64,000 bases of DNA from NCBI RefSeq assembly GCF_004217285.1, contig NZ_SHKS01000002.1, positions 310,001 to 374,000 on the forward strand. Reading direction: 5' to 3'. The notes beneath the pieces were generated by a model. The model ran no database searches. It was not told the origin of the DNA and saw nothing but the letters and a program-made list of their open reading frames with translations. Position 1 is the first letter of the stretch. Each line of letters begins with the position of its first letter. Shown here piece by piece: positions 34,134 through 41,814 of the stretch. The position numbers were made by a program, and so were the translations under genes. Source of the stretch: Streptomyces sp. BK239 (GTDB lineage: Bacteria; Actinomycetota; Actinomycetes; Streptomycetales; Streptomycetaceae).

Positions 34134-34757
34134 TCAGAGCAGCCAGCGGTTGCGGCTTACGAAGGGCAGCCGTGCCCAGGCCCTGCCCAGACCCCAGGTG
34201 GCACCGGCGCCCGCAGCCGCGAGGGCGATCAGGACGACAGCGTAGACGAGGTGGTAGTCGGCGAACGGGTTGGTCGACATGCTCGGTGAGCCGTCGGACA
34301 GGTGCTTGGCCGGCGGCCACTCCGCGATCCACATCAGTGCCATCATGGCGGTGCCGGCGACCGCGGCGAGCCGCAGGCCGATGCCCGCGATCAGCGCGAG
34401 GCCGACGCCGAGCAGCCCGAGCATGAACAGCCAGTTGGCCCAGGTGGCCCCGGCCCAGTCGTGGAAGGTGGACTCCATCGGGCCGACCGCCACGCCGCTG
34501 AGGAAGCCCTTGGTCGGTGACCCGCCGTCGATCCAGCCCTTGCCGGACGGCGTGGCGTAGCCGAAGCCGAAGGTCTTGTCGAGGAACGCCCACAGGAAGA
34601 CGAAGCCGGTCAGCAGGCGGAGCCCGGCGAACACGTACGCACGGGTCGCCGTCGCGGCGGCGGTCGTCTCGGCGGCGGAGGCGGGAGCCGTCCCCGCACT
34701 GCGCAGGGACGGGAAGCGGAGTCCTGGTTGCCGGTGCGGGTGGTCGTGCACTGCCAT
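34134..34757 (-). CDS. DoxX/DoxD-family membrane protein
   Basis: A 207-residue membrane protein with four hydrophobic segments ([65 protein letters not shown]), as in DoxX and the thiosulfate:quinone oxidoreductase subunit DoxD. Family members have roles in quinone-linked or redox-stress metabolism; the specific reaction is unknown here. ATG 34757 is nine bases after GAAAGGG; ATG 34766 would overlap that site, so 34757 is preferred. An exact box 114 bp upstream makes it a likely member of the hypoxia regulon. Confidence 0.85.
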   Translation of the reverse strand: MAVHDHPHRQPGLRFPSLRSAGTAPASAAETTAAATATRAYVFAGLRLLTGFVFLWAFLDKTFGFGYATPSGKGWIDGGSPTKGFLSGVAVGPMESTFHDWAGATWANWLFMLGLLGVGLALIAGIGLRLAAVAGTAMMALMWIAEWPPAKHLSDGSPSMSTNPFADYHLVYAVVLIALAAAGAGATWGLGRAWARLPFVSRNRWLL

Positions 34758-34870
34758 GATGCTCATCCCTTTCGAGGGGTGCGACGCGCAGAATGTGGAC
34801 GACTCTCGTTGCGTCTTCAATGTCCCGCGTCGTCAACGCCCCGGCGGAGGGGCTGCAGGGCCCGGCAGGC

Positions 34871-34884
34871 GGGCCGAACGGCCC
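34871..34884. promoter_or_regulatory. candidate DevR/OsdR box upstream of doxX
   Basis: GGGCC-GAAC-GGCCC, exact, 114 bp before the DoxX start. Confidence 0.65.
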
Positions 34885-34909
34885 TCTCTCCGGGCCCTGT
34901 TGGCATCGG

Positions 34910-35560
34910 TCAGCCGTCCCAGGCCCAGTCGGCGATCTCTGGCAGGTCGGTGCCGTGGGCGCGGATCCAGTCGTGGTGGCGCAGCCGGGCGTCCTCCATC
35001 CGCCGGCGTACGGCGGCGGCGCGCACCGCGAGGCCGGGGACGCGGTCGATGACGTCCATGACCAGGCGGTAGCGGTCCACGTCATTGCGGACCACCATGT
35101 CGAACGGGGTGGTCGTGGTGCCGATCTCCTTGTAGCCGCGCACGTGCAGGTTCTTGTGGCCGGTGCGGCGGTAGGCGAGTCGGTGGATCAGCCATGGGTA
35201 GCCGTGGTAGGCGAAGATCCCCGGCTTCTCCGGCGTGAAGAGCCCGTCGTACTCGAAGTCGGTCATGCCGTGCGGGTGTTCTTCGCTCGGCATGGGCCGG
35301 GCGATGTCGACGACGTTGACGACGCGTACGGCGAGCTCGGGCAGGTGCCGGCGCGGCAACTGGGCGGCGGCCAGTACCTCCTGGGTGGGCACGTCGCCGG
35401 CGCAGGCCAGCACCACGTCAGGCTCACGGCCGTTCTCGGCGCCCGCCCAGTCCCAGATCCCGGCGCCGCGCGCAGTGGGCGCGGGCTGTTCCAGCGTCAG
35501 TCAGTCGAGGCAGGGCTACTTGCCGGCCACGATCACGTTGACGCAGCCGCGCGTCCCTTC
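34910..35560 (-). pseudogene. phosphoketolase, C-terminal remnant with two nonsense codons
   Basis: The minus-strand frame reads VNVIVAGK, then stop (TAG, 35516-35518, where the family has Gln), PCLD, stop (TGA, 35501-35503, where Trp is expected), LTLEQP, then WDWAGAENG, VVLACAGDVPTQEVLAAA and on to the normal C-terminus ([33 protein letters not shown]). This is the last ~215 residues of a D-xylulose 5-phosphate/fructose 6-phosphate phosphoketolase of about 800 residues. The thiamine-diphosphate-binding part is missing. Both stops are one-base changes from CAG and TGG. An intact enzyme would supply acetyl phosphate. Confidence 0.88.
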
Positions 35561-35634
35561 CGGATCGGGGTCGGTCGAAGGTGCATGCGGGTCCGTACCT
35601 CCCCACCCTCCCCCGGTCCGCCGGGTACCCGACA

Positions 35635-35648
35635 GGGCCGACCGGGCC
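35635..35648. promoter_or_regulatory. possible relic DevR/OsdR box
   Basis: GGGCC-GACC-GGGCC, one mismatch from the palindrome. It stands between the universal stress gene (ending at 35670) and the phosphoketolase remnant and has no intact target. Confidence 0.3.
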
Positions 35649-35669
35649 ATCCCGGGACGGCTATGTCCG

Positions 35670-36503
35670 TCATCCGGTCGCCGGCACGAGCACGACAGGG
35701 CAGTGGGAGTGCTGCAACAGGACATGCGCGACCGGGCCGACCGGCGGACCGACCCGCCCCGCACGCCGACGCGCGCCGATGACCACGACGCCGGCCTCAC
35801 GAGTACCCGCCAGCAGGGCGTGGGCCGGGCCGGTACGGACCGTGCGGCTGTCGACCTCGACCTGGGGATACGCCTCTCGCAGCCGGGCGATGCTGAACCT
35901 CGGGACGGCTTCTTCCGCCCGGTCGTTCCGGGCCTGGCGGGCCTGGCCGGGGCTCGTCGCGGCTACCAGCAAGGGCAGTTCGGGCGTGGTGTGCCGGTGC
36001 GTGGCAGAGTGCACAACACGCAGCCGGACCCCGCGCCGCGCCGCTTCCTGGAAGGCATAGGCGGCCGCGGCCTCGTCGGCGTCACTCTCCAGACCGAGCA
36101 GCACCTCACGCCCCTCGTCGCAGGGATGGTCCCCGCGGGCAACCAGCAGCGGACTGTGCACGTGGGCGGCCAGGCGCCAGCTCACCGATCCGGCCAGCAG
36201 GCCCGAAACACTACCGAACCCCCGTGTACCCACGACGGTGAGGGCCGCATGCTCGCTCTCCAGTGCCAGCGCCCGCACGGCGCCTTCCTCCACGGCCCTG
36301 GTCTCCACCCACAGACCCGGGTGGCGCTCGTGGACCCGTGCGGCGGCCGACGCCAGAACCGGCCCGGCCTCCTCGCGGTCGGCCACGGCGTAGACGATGT
36401 GCAACGCGGTGCCGCGGCGTACCGCTTCCTCGGCGGCCCAATCCAGGGCCCGTACGGCGACCAGTGAACCGTCCACTCCGACGGCCACATGACGATCAGT
36501 CAT
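35670..36503 (-). CDS. universal stress protein, tandem domains
   Basis: Two UspA domains in 277 residues. The first starts VAVGVDGSLVAVRALDWA and ends GTRGFGSVSGLLAGSVS; the second starts VLLGLESDADEAAAAYAF and ends with ARRRAGRVGPPVGPVAH. The ATP-binding G-2x-G-9x-G(S/T) motif is good in the first domain and altered in the second (no final Gly-Ser). Tandem USPs such as Rv2623 are DosR targets that restrain growth in hypoxia; a similar role is inferred. It is one of four such genes in this window (also 47392, 48323, 55685). A near-exact box (36694) lies upstream. Confidence 0.9.
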   Translation of the reverse strand: MTDRHVAVGVDGSLVAVRALDWAAEEAVRRGTALHIVYAVADREEAGPVLASAAARVHERHPGLWVETRAVEEGAVRALALESEHAALTVVGTRGFGSVSGLLAGSVSWRLAAHVHSPLLVARGDHPCDEGREVLLGLESDADEAAAAYAFQEAARRGVRLRVVHSATHRHTTPELPLLVAATSPGQARQARNDRAEEAVPRFSIARLREAYPQVEVDSRTVRTGPAHALLAGTREAGVVVIGARRRAGRVGPPVGPVAHVLLQHSHCPVVLVPATG

Positions 36504-36693
36504 TGTCCTGTTCCCTTCTCTGCCGTGCGCGGGGCGTTCACCCTCGGGGGCGGGACGCCGAGGGAGGTGGCGAACTCGCGCCGTCGACTGGGCGTCGATC
36601 CCACGGAGGGTCTACGAAGGATGCTCATCGTCCGTGGGCGCCAGGGGCAGGGGCCGATGGAACCCCTCGGCACGCCTTACGGCCCGTCCCCTC

Positions 36694-36707
36694 CGGCCGT
36701 ACGGCCC
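36694..36707. promoter_or_regulatory. candidate DevR/OsdR box upstream of a USP gene
   Basis: CGGCC-GTAC-GGCCC, one mismatch, 191 bp before the USP start and just after the end of the PNPOx-like gene. Confidence 0.45.
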
Positions 36708-36759
36708 GGGCAGGCCCCGGCCGGCGGGGCGAGAACCCCGGGGAGGAGGAATGAGACGT

Positions 36760-37200
36760 TCAAGCGGTGAGGGCCACGCCATACAAGGTGCGTCCGCCGA
36801 TGAGCTCACGCCCAGTGACCAGTTCCGGCTCGATGCGAACGAAGACCTGCTGCGGCGCGGGCACCCAGGAGACCGGGCCGGTGCGGGCCAGTCGTTCGTG
36901 CTCGGCGGGGTCGATCACCACTGCGGCCGATCCTGTGACGACAACGCTCCAGCCGGAGTGCCGGGATGCGTCGACGTCGTCGGCTTCGAAGGCAACCACT
37001 GCGCCGTCGATCGCGCGGACCAGCTCCGAAGCCGCGGAGGTGCGCAGCAGGACCGCGCCGTCGTCGTCGAGGCTGAAGTTGACCGGCAGCACGGCGGGCA
37101 GGGCCCGGCGCGTATAGACGATGCGACCGACGGGCACCTTGGCCATCAGCCGCAGGCATTCCTGCCGCCCGAGTTCGCGGAAACCGTCGTTGGGATACAT
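36760..37200 (-). CDS. pyridoxamine 5'-phosphate oxidase-like flavin/F420-binding protein
   Basis: This 146-residue split-barrel protein is a close paralogue of the one at 9961: ECLRLMAKVPVGRIVYTRR, AVLPVNFSLDDDG, VVAFEADDVD and GWSVVVTGSAAVV match almost residue for residue. The ATG at 37200 (MYPNDGFRELG) is equivalent to the start of the paralogue; the longer open frame upstream is rejected. The duplicated pair, each next to an Acg-like gene and palindromes, suggests duplication of a small block. The physiological substrate is unknown. Confidence 0.85.
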   Translation of the reverse strand: MYPNDGFRELGRQECLRLMAKVPVGRIVYTRRALPAVLPVNFSLDDDGAVLLRTSAASELVRAIDGAVVAFEADDVDASRHSGWSVVVTGSAAVVIDPAEHERLARTGPVSWVPAPQQVFVRIEPELVTGRELIGGRTLYGVALTA

Positions 37201-37276
37201 CTGCCAACCTGTCTTTCGCCTGGTACAGGGGTACTGCGTCTTGTCCAGCCTGAACCGTGTGAGGCTCGCAATGAGG

Positions 37277-37290
37277 GGGCCATCGGTCCC
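37277..37290. promoter_or_regulatory. candidate DevR/OsdR box upstream of the PNPOx-like gene
   Basis: GGGCC-ATCG-GTCCC, 77 bp before the start at 37200. A weaker copy (GGGCC-GGTG-GGCTG, 37373-37386) lies farther upstream. Confidence 0.5.
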
Positions 37291-37432
37291 GGCCATGGCG
37301 GAGAACGACCCGTGTCACGCTGCGATCGATCCCCCAGTGGGCCCGGCCTTGCGGGGGGTGCTGGTCCTGCTTGGGCCGGTGGGCTGCTTCACGCCCGCGC
37401 GGCGGGCACGGCAGCTCCACCCGAACCGGGCA

Positions 37433-37452
37433 GTAGGGCCGACCGGCCCTAC
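37433..37452. promoter_or_regulatory. candidate DevR/OsdR box, 20-bp perfect palindrome
   Basis: Nine-base arms GTAGGGCCG and CGGCCCTAC around AC; the core is GGGCC-GACC-GGCCC (37436-37449). It lies 33 bp before the STAS gene and 233 bp before the divergent PNPOx-like gene. The TA-flanked core resembles that of 9912. Confidence 0.7.
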
Positions 37453-37484
37453 CGTCACTTCGCTTTGCCCTGTTGTCTCAGGCC

Positions 37485-37865
37485 ATGTCCGGAATTGACC
37501 CCAGGTCCACGCCTCACCACAGGGAACACACCGTCGGTGAAACCACCGTCGTGGAGCTGCGTGGCGAGATCGACATCTTTACTGCGCCGCCCCTCGCGGC
37601 CCGCCTGGACGCCCTGACCGCCGACCCGCGCCCCGATCTGGTGCTGGACCTGCGCTCCACGGCCTTCATCGACTGCACCGGCCTGGGAGTCCTGTGTCGG
37701 GCACGGAACCGAGCCGAGGCACGGTACGGCCGGTTGCGGCTGGTCACCGACAGCGCCGGCTTGCGGCGGATCCTTCGCGCCGTGGGCCTGGCGGGTGTCT
37801 TCGAGCTGCACTCCAGCATGAACGAAGCCCTGGCCCGTACGTCCGCGGTCGTCGCCACGGGCTGA
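37485..37865 (+). CDS. STAS-domain protein (anti-sigma-factor antagonist type)
   Basis: A 126-residue STAS protein like SpoIIAA/BldG: VGETTVVELRGEIDIFTAPPL, then LVLDLRSTAFIDCTGLGVLC and a C-terminal helix. In phospho-regulated antagonists the loop reads D-S-S/T-G; here it is D-C-T-G, so the usual phospho-acceptor Ser is Cys and partner switching may use Thr or not be controlled by phosphorylation. The ATG at 37485 is chosen; a TTG four codons upstream is less likely. No anti-sigma kinase or sigma factor is adjacent. Confidence 0.85.
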   Translation: MSGIDPRSTPHHREHTVGETTVVELRGEIDIFTAPPLAARLDALTADPRPDLVLDLRSTAFIDCTGLGVLCRARNRAEARYGRLRLVTDSAGLRRILRAVGLAGVFELHSSMNEALARTSAVVATG

Positions 37866-37880
37866 TGACCGGCCCGGGGC

Positions 37881-38879
37881 CTACCGGCTCGGCAGCGCCT
37901 CATCGAGCACCTCGCCCGGGGCGCACCGCGGGCTCGCAGCGCCTTCGGGGCCGTATCCGAGGCGGATGAGCATCTGCGCATGCCCGGTCCGCCCGGGCGT
38001 CGGGCTCAGGGAACGGCGCAGGTCCGGCCACTCCAGTGCCTGGTGCAGCAGGGAGGCGCGCAGACCGTGAGCGGTGGCGAGGAGCCACACGTGCTGGAGT
38101 GCCTGTCCGGCTCGCAGCCAGTCGGCGCGGCGGTCGTGCTCGGTGATCAGCGCGGCAAGGACGGGTGCCGCCTCAAAGGGTCGGGCGAGCAGCCGCTCGG
38201 TGTGCCGCTGCGCGGTGAAGTCCCGCAGGGGAAGGTGTTCGCGGGCGTCCTGGGGACCGAGCACCGCCTGCGGCAGTCCCACATCGGCAGTCGGCTGCAG
38301 GTCGCGGTGCACCCAGCGGTTGCTCTCCGCGGCGCGGTCGGAGTCGATGCGGTTGCGGCGCTCGGCCTCCGCGGTCAGGCGGAGCAGGCGCGCCGTCTCG
38401 ACGAGGTCGGGGAACCATAGCCGTGCGCCCTCCACACGGGCGGCTTCACCGAGTTCGCTGCGCAGATACGGTGCCAGCGGCCGGCCCGAGAACGGCAGAC
38501 GGCTGCTGTGCCTGCGCCAGATCGCCTCATAAAGGTCGGCGCGGTGCCCTGTGGGGCGGGCAGCGGGCCCGGCCAAGCGCACGATGGCGAGCAGGCTGGG
38601 GTCCTCTGGAGAGGGCAACAGGCGGCTGACCGGCGACCATCCGGCGTGCGCGATCGCGACCCGGAGGTTCAACAGGCATGCCCCCACCGAAAGATGCAGG
38701 GCGCGGCCTGCCGGGTCCGTGTGCCGCAGGCAGCGTTCAGGGGCGGCGCGCACCTGGAACGTGGCCGACCCGGCGTCCAGGCGGAAGCGCCAGGGCTGGG
38801 TGTTGTGGATCGAGGGCGCGGCGACCGCGGCCGTCACGCAGGTCTCCGGAATCACGGCGTCCAGGGTTGTGCTGTGCAT
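37881..38879 (-). CDS. Acg-family nitroreductase-like protein
   Basis: A 332-residue paralogue of the protein at 10476: AVAAPSIHNTQPWRF at residues 18-32, RRHSSRLPFSGRPL, ADWLRAGQALQHVWLL, and AQMLIRLGYGPEG near the end. ATG 38879 aligns with the paralogue's start; the upstream part of the open frame looks non-coding. The family (Rv2032, Rv3127, Rv3131 in M. tuberculosis) is strongly DosR-regulated, with an unclear biochemical role in flavin binding or defence against nitro compounds. A near-exact box (38958) stands 79 bp upstream. It is convergent with the STAS gene, 15 bp apart. Confidence 0.88.
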   Translation of the reverse strand: MHSTTLDAVIPETCVTAAVAAPSIHNTQPWRFRLDAGSATFQVRAAPERCLRHTDPAGRALHLSVGACLLNLRVAIAHAGWSPVSRLLPSPEDPSLLAIVRLAGPAARPTGHRADLYEAIWRRHSSRLPFSGRPLAPYLRSELGEAARVEGARLWFPDLVETARLLRLTAEAERRNRIDSDRAAESNRWVHRDLQPTADVGLPQAVLGPQDAREHLPLRDFTAQRHTERLLARPFEAAPVLAALITEHDRRADWLRAGQALQHVWLLATAHGLRASLLHQALEWPDLRRSLSPTPGRTGHAQMLIRLGYGPEGAASPRCAPGEVLDEALPSR

Positions 38880-39201
38880 GATGCCCTCCTCACGCGTCGG
38901 CGTGGGACAGGGGGGGCTGGTCCTACGAGCGTGGGTGCCCGGCCACGGCCCTGTGAGAGGCCGATGGTCCCGCCGCCAGGCCCGGTCGGGCCACACCTCA
39001 CCGAGTGAGCGGCATACGGGAACACCCTCGCGATTTCCCGCCTTCGGCTCCCGTCCGGGCCTGGGCTGAACGTCCCTCTACCGGCTGCGAGTTGGCCACT
39101 GCCGGCGCGCAGCCGCCACCAGGCGGAGGTGGCGGACCACGGGTCGAGCACGCCCGCCCGTGCTGCCTGGTCAGCCCATGTCCATGCCCGTTGGCGGCAC
39201 C
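38880..39201. other. intergenic region with one box
   Basis: Apart from the palindrome at 38958-38971 this stretch between the Acg-like gene start and the carbamate kinase stop shows no convincing coding frame, hairpin or repeat. Confidence 0.4.
38958..38971. promoter_or_regulatory. candidate DevR/OsdR box upstream of the Acg-like gene
   Basis: AGGCC-GATG-GTCCC, one base from the GGGCC-N4-GTCCC form, 79 bp before the start at 38879. Confidence 0.5.
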
Positions 39202-40125
39202 TCAGCCGACGATCAGGTCAGGACGCACAAGCGTCCCCGACCTCCCGTGAACGATCTCGTACGCCGCGTCGAGGGCGCCGATGGCCGCCAGTCCTCCGGT
39301 ACGTTCGACGAACTGGGCGGCGGCCTCCGTCTTGGGGCCCATGGAGCCGGCGGGGTAGCCTCCGCGGCGCAGGTCGTCGGGGGTTGCGTCGAGGACGGGC
39401 TGCGCGTCATGGGTGCCGTAGTCGGCGTAGACGCACGGGACGTCGGTGAGGATGAGAAGGAAGTCGGCCTTGAGGTCCTCGGCGAGCAGAGCCGCCGTGA
39501 GATCCTTGTCGACGACCGCCTCCACTCCGTGCAGCGCGCCGGTGTCGTTGTCTGCGGTGACGGGGACGCCTCCCCCGCCGGCGCACAGGACCAGTGCGCG
39601 GCTGCCCAGTAGTTCGTGGATCGTCTCGATCTCCAGGATCCGTTCGGGCGACGGTGAGGGGACCACGCGGCGCCAGCCCCTGCCGTCCTTGGCGATGTGC
39701 CAGCCGTGCCTGCGGGCGAGGGACTCGGCGATCTTGCGGGAGTACACCTGGCCCACGAACTTCGTGGGCCGGCCGAAGGCGGGATCGTCGGCCCGTACCA
39801 GGGTGTGCGTGACCAGCGCGGCGATCCGGTGCCCCGGCAGCGCGTCGTGCAGTGCGCGGACCAGCAGCGAGCCGATCATCCCCTGTGTCTGGGCGCCGAG
39901 CAGGTCCAGCGGATAGGGAGCCTTCAGCGCCGGATCGGCGGCGCTCTCCTCGGCGAGCAGACCGATCTGTGGACCGTTGCCATGGGTGACGACGATCTCG
40001 TGTTCCAGGGCGAGGGCGGCGATCGCCGTGGTCACCCGGTCGATGTTCGCCTCTTGAATATCGGCGTCGGGGCGTTCGCCACGGTGCAACAGTGCGTTGC
40101 CGCCGAGGGCGATGACGATACGCAT
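39202..40125 (-). CDS. arcC: carbamate kinase
   Basis: A 307-residue amino-acid-kinase-fold enzyme that transfers phosphate from carbamoyl phosphate to ADP, yielding ATP, NH3 and CO2. The N-terminus MRIVIALGGNALL is diagnostic; THGNGPQIGLL, LDLLGAQTQGMIG, the ALVLCAGGGGVPV segment and GSMGPKTEAA follow in family order. No arginine deiminase or catabolic ornithine carbamoyltransferase is nearby, so the source of carbamoyl phosphate is unknown. It lies 88 bp downstream of the small membrane-protein gene and probably shares its box-rich promoter (40483-40538). Confidence 0.94.
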   Translation of the reverse strand: MRIVIALGGNALLHRGERPDADIQEANIDRVTTAIAALALEHEIVVTHGNGPQIGLLAEESAADPALKAPYPLDLLGAQTQGMIGSLLVRALHDALPGHRIAALVTHTLVRADDPAFGRPTKFVGQVYSRKIAESLARRHGWHIAKDGRGWRRVVPSPSPERILEIETIHELLGSRALVLCAGGGGVPVTADNDTGALHGVEAVVDKDLTAALLAEDLKADFLLILTDVPCVYADYGTHDAQPVLDATPDDLRRGGYPAGSMGPKTEAAAQFVERTGGLAAIGALDAAYEIVHGRSGTLVRPDLIVG

Positions 40126-40213
40126 GGCTTTGGTCCTCCAGGGTGGCCACGAATACAGCGCCGATGGTGTGCAGGCGGTTCTCCGCCTGGTCGAAGGGCG
40201 ATAGCTTCCCGGC

Positions 40214-40423
40214 TCACTGAAGGACCGGGATCCGATCAGGTCGGCGGGGCGCCTCGGCCGCCTCCACGCCGGCCGGTCGATAGCCGGCACGACGCCGCTG
40301 CGTCCGCAGTGCCAGTGCGTCGAGTACCGCACTGAGCACGAAGGTGACTGCCGTGGAGACCGCCAGAAGATCCGCGAACAGCTTCCAGAACTCGGAGGTC
40401 AGTGACGTAGCCACTCTGCACAC
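40214..40423 (-). CDS. small membrane protein
   Basis: A protein of 66-69 residues with one hydrophobic helix (LFADLLAVSTAVTFVLSAVLDALAL, split here as ADLLAVSTAV and TFVLSAVLDA) and a basic, proline-rich cytoplasmic tail (RTQRRRAGYRP). GTG 40423 and GTG 40414 are both possible; 40414 has GGGG at about eight bases. No family is recognised. Its place directly between a triplet of palindromes and arcC suggests that it is the first gene of a hypoxia-controlled unit. Confidence 0.55.
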   Translation of the reverse strand: MCRVATSLTSEFWKLFADLLAVSTAVTFVLSAVLDALALRTQRRRAGYRPAGVEAAEAPRRPDRIPVLQ

Positions 40424-40482
40424 CCCCTTCCACCGAGTCGTCTCTCGTCTTCATCGAACATCCAGAGCTGTTCCGGCGCAGG

Positions 40483-40538
40483 GTGCCGATGGACCCGGAC
40501 GCGGGGCCGGGCGGCCCGGCCATGGGGCCGGGTGGCCC
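40483..40538. promoter_or_regulatory. three candidate DevR/OsdR boxes with 21-bp spacing
   Basis: GTGCC-GATG-GACCC (40483-40496), GGGCC-GGGC-GGCCC (40504-40517) and GGGCC-GGGT-GGCCC (40525-40538) start exactly 21 bp apart. They would lie on one face of the helix, suited to cooperative binding of dimers, between the divergent small membrane-protein gene and the cyclic-nucleotide-binding gene. Confidence 0.7.
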
Positions 40539-40607
40539 ATCGCCGGGCGCAGGGCACGGGCGCACGCTGCAACTGGCAGGCTCGTACGCCCTGGTTGGAG
40601 GCCCGTC

Positions 40608-41068
40608 ATGAACGCTCCCGCCACGGCCGCATGTTGCAGGCGCTCCCCGCCGAACACCGGCAGCGGCTGATGCGCTTTGCACGGGAGGTGTCGTTCCCCC
40701 AGGGCACCCGTCTCTTCGAGGAGGGCGGCCGCGCCGACCGGTTCTGGATAATCCGTACCGGCAGCGTCGACCTCGACATGCGTGTACCCGGTCGCCGGGC
40801 CGCCGTCATCGAGACCCTCAGGCACGACGAACTCATCGGCTGGTCCTGGCTGTTCGCCCCGCACACCTGGCACGTGCGCCGAGGCGACCAGCCCGGTTCG
40901 CGCCTACGAGTTCGACGCCACCGCGATCCGCTCGATGTGCAAGGACGACTCCGCTCTCGGCGCGAGCGTCACCCAGTGGGTGGCAGCGTTCTCGCCCACC
41001 GCCTGCGCTCGACCCGCATCCGGCTGCTCGACCTGTACGCCCCGTACGGCAGCGGCAGCCTCCTGTGA
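40608..41068 (+). pseudogene. cyclic-nucleotide-binding domain protein with three frameshifts
   Basis: A well-placed GGAGG precedes ATG 40608 (MNAPATA...), but the family sequence MLQALPAEHRQRL continues in another frame from 40631. It then reads FPQGTRLFEEGGRADRFWII, HDELIGWSWLFAPHTWHV, changes frame near 40875 to SPVRAYEFDATAIRSMC and ASVTQWVAA, and returns near 40985 to VLAHRLRSTRIRLLDLY, ending at 41068. Each step is explained by one lost or gained base in a GC run. The intact gene would be a cNMP/CRP-type beta-barrel protein of about 150 residues without a DNA-binding domain. Either a decayed gene or clustered sequencing errors. Confidence 0.75.
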
Positions 41069-41814
41069 CCACACCGACGACTCGAAGCGACAGCGCCCCC
41101 GGAGGCATGATGCACGGCAGCCCGCACATCGTCAGCGACGTGATGACGCACACCGTTGCCGCCATCTGCCGTGGCGCCTCCTTTAAGGAGATCGTGCGGA
41201 TCATGCACGACTGGAAGGTCAGTGCCCTCCCCGTCCTGGAGGGCGAGGGCCGCGTCGTCGGGATCGTGTCCGAGGCGGACCTGCTGCCCAAGGAGGAGTT
41301 CCGCGACAGCGACCCTGACCGGCACACCCAGCTGAGGCGCCTGTCCGACCTGGCCAAGGCCGGCGCGGTGACCGCCGGGGAGCTGATGACCTCGCCGGCC
41401 CTCACCGTCCACGCGGACGCGACCCTCGCGCAGGCCGCGCGGACCATGGCGCACGCGAAGGTGAAACGGCTCCCCGTAGTCGACGAGTTGGGCATGCTGC
41501 AGGGCATCGTGAGCCGCGCCGACCTGCTGAAGGTGTTCCTGCGCGATGACGAGGGCATCGCGCAGGAGGTCCGCCGGGAGGTGGTCTCGTACCTCTTCCC
41601 CGCGCCGACGTCCGCCGCACGTGTGGCCGTGCTGGACGGGGTCGTGACGCTGAGCGGCCGCATCCGGGACACGTCGCTGGTCCCCGTGGCCGCACGTCTG
41701 ATCCGGGCCGTTGAAGGAGTCGTGGACGTGGAGTTCGACGTCTCCGGGCACGGCCGTTCCCCGGAGCCGGCCCCTGCTCCGTCGAGCCACACCGAGGACG
41801 CCTCAACCTCGTGA
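41065..41814 (+). CDS. CBS-pair and BON domain protein
   Basis: A protein of up to 249 residues with two CBS domains: IVSDVMTHTVAAICRG, then LPVLEGEGRVVGIVSEADLL; and AGELMTSPALTVHADATL, then LPVVDELGMLQGIVSRADLL. A C-terminal BON domain follows (ARVAVLDGVVTLSGRIRD). CBS pairs bind adenine nucleotides or NAD(H) and often sense energy state; Rv2626c, a DosR target, is a CBS-only protein. GTG 41065 overlaps the preceding stop, while ATG 41107 or 41110 just after GGAGG is the more probable true start. Two relatives lie at 43091 and 57126. Confidence 0.88.
   Translation: MTTPTTRSDSAPGGMMHGSPHIVSDVMTHTVAAICRGASFKEIVRIMHDWKVSALPVLEGEGRVVGIVSEADLLPKEEFRDSDPDRHTQLRRLSDLAKAGAVTAGELMTSPALTVHADATLAQAARTMAHAKVKRLPVVDELGMLQGIVSRADLLKVFLRDDEGIAQEVRREVVSYLFPAPTSAARVAVLDGVVTLSGRIRDTSLVPVAARLIRAVEGVVDVEFDVSGHGRSPEPAPAPSSHTEDASTS

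Noticed and set aside
38980..38992. Palindrome GGCCCGGTCGGGCC
   Set aside because: The order of bases differs from the box (GGCCC outside, GGGCC inside), so it does not match the motif despite its symmetry.
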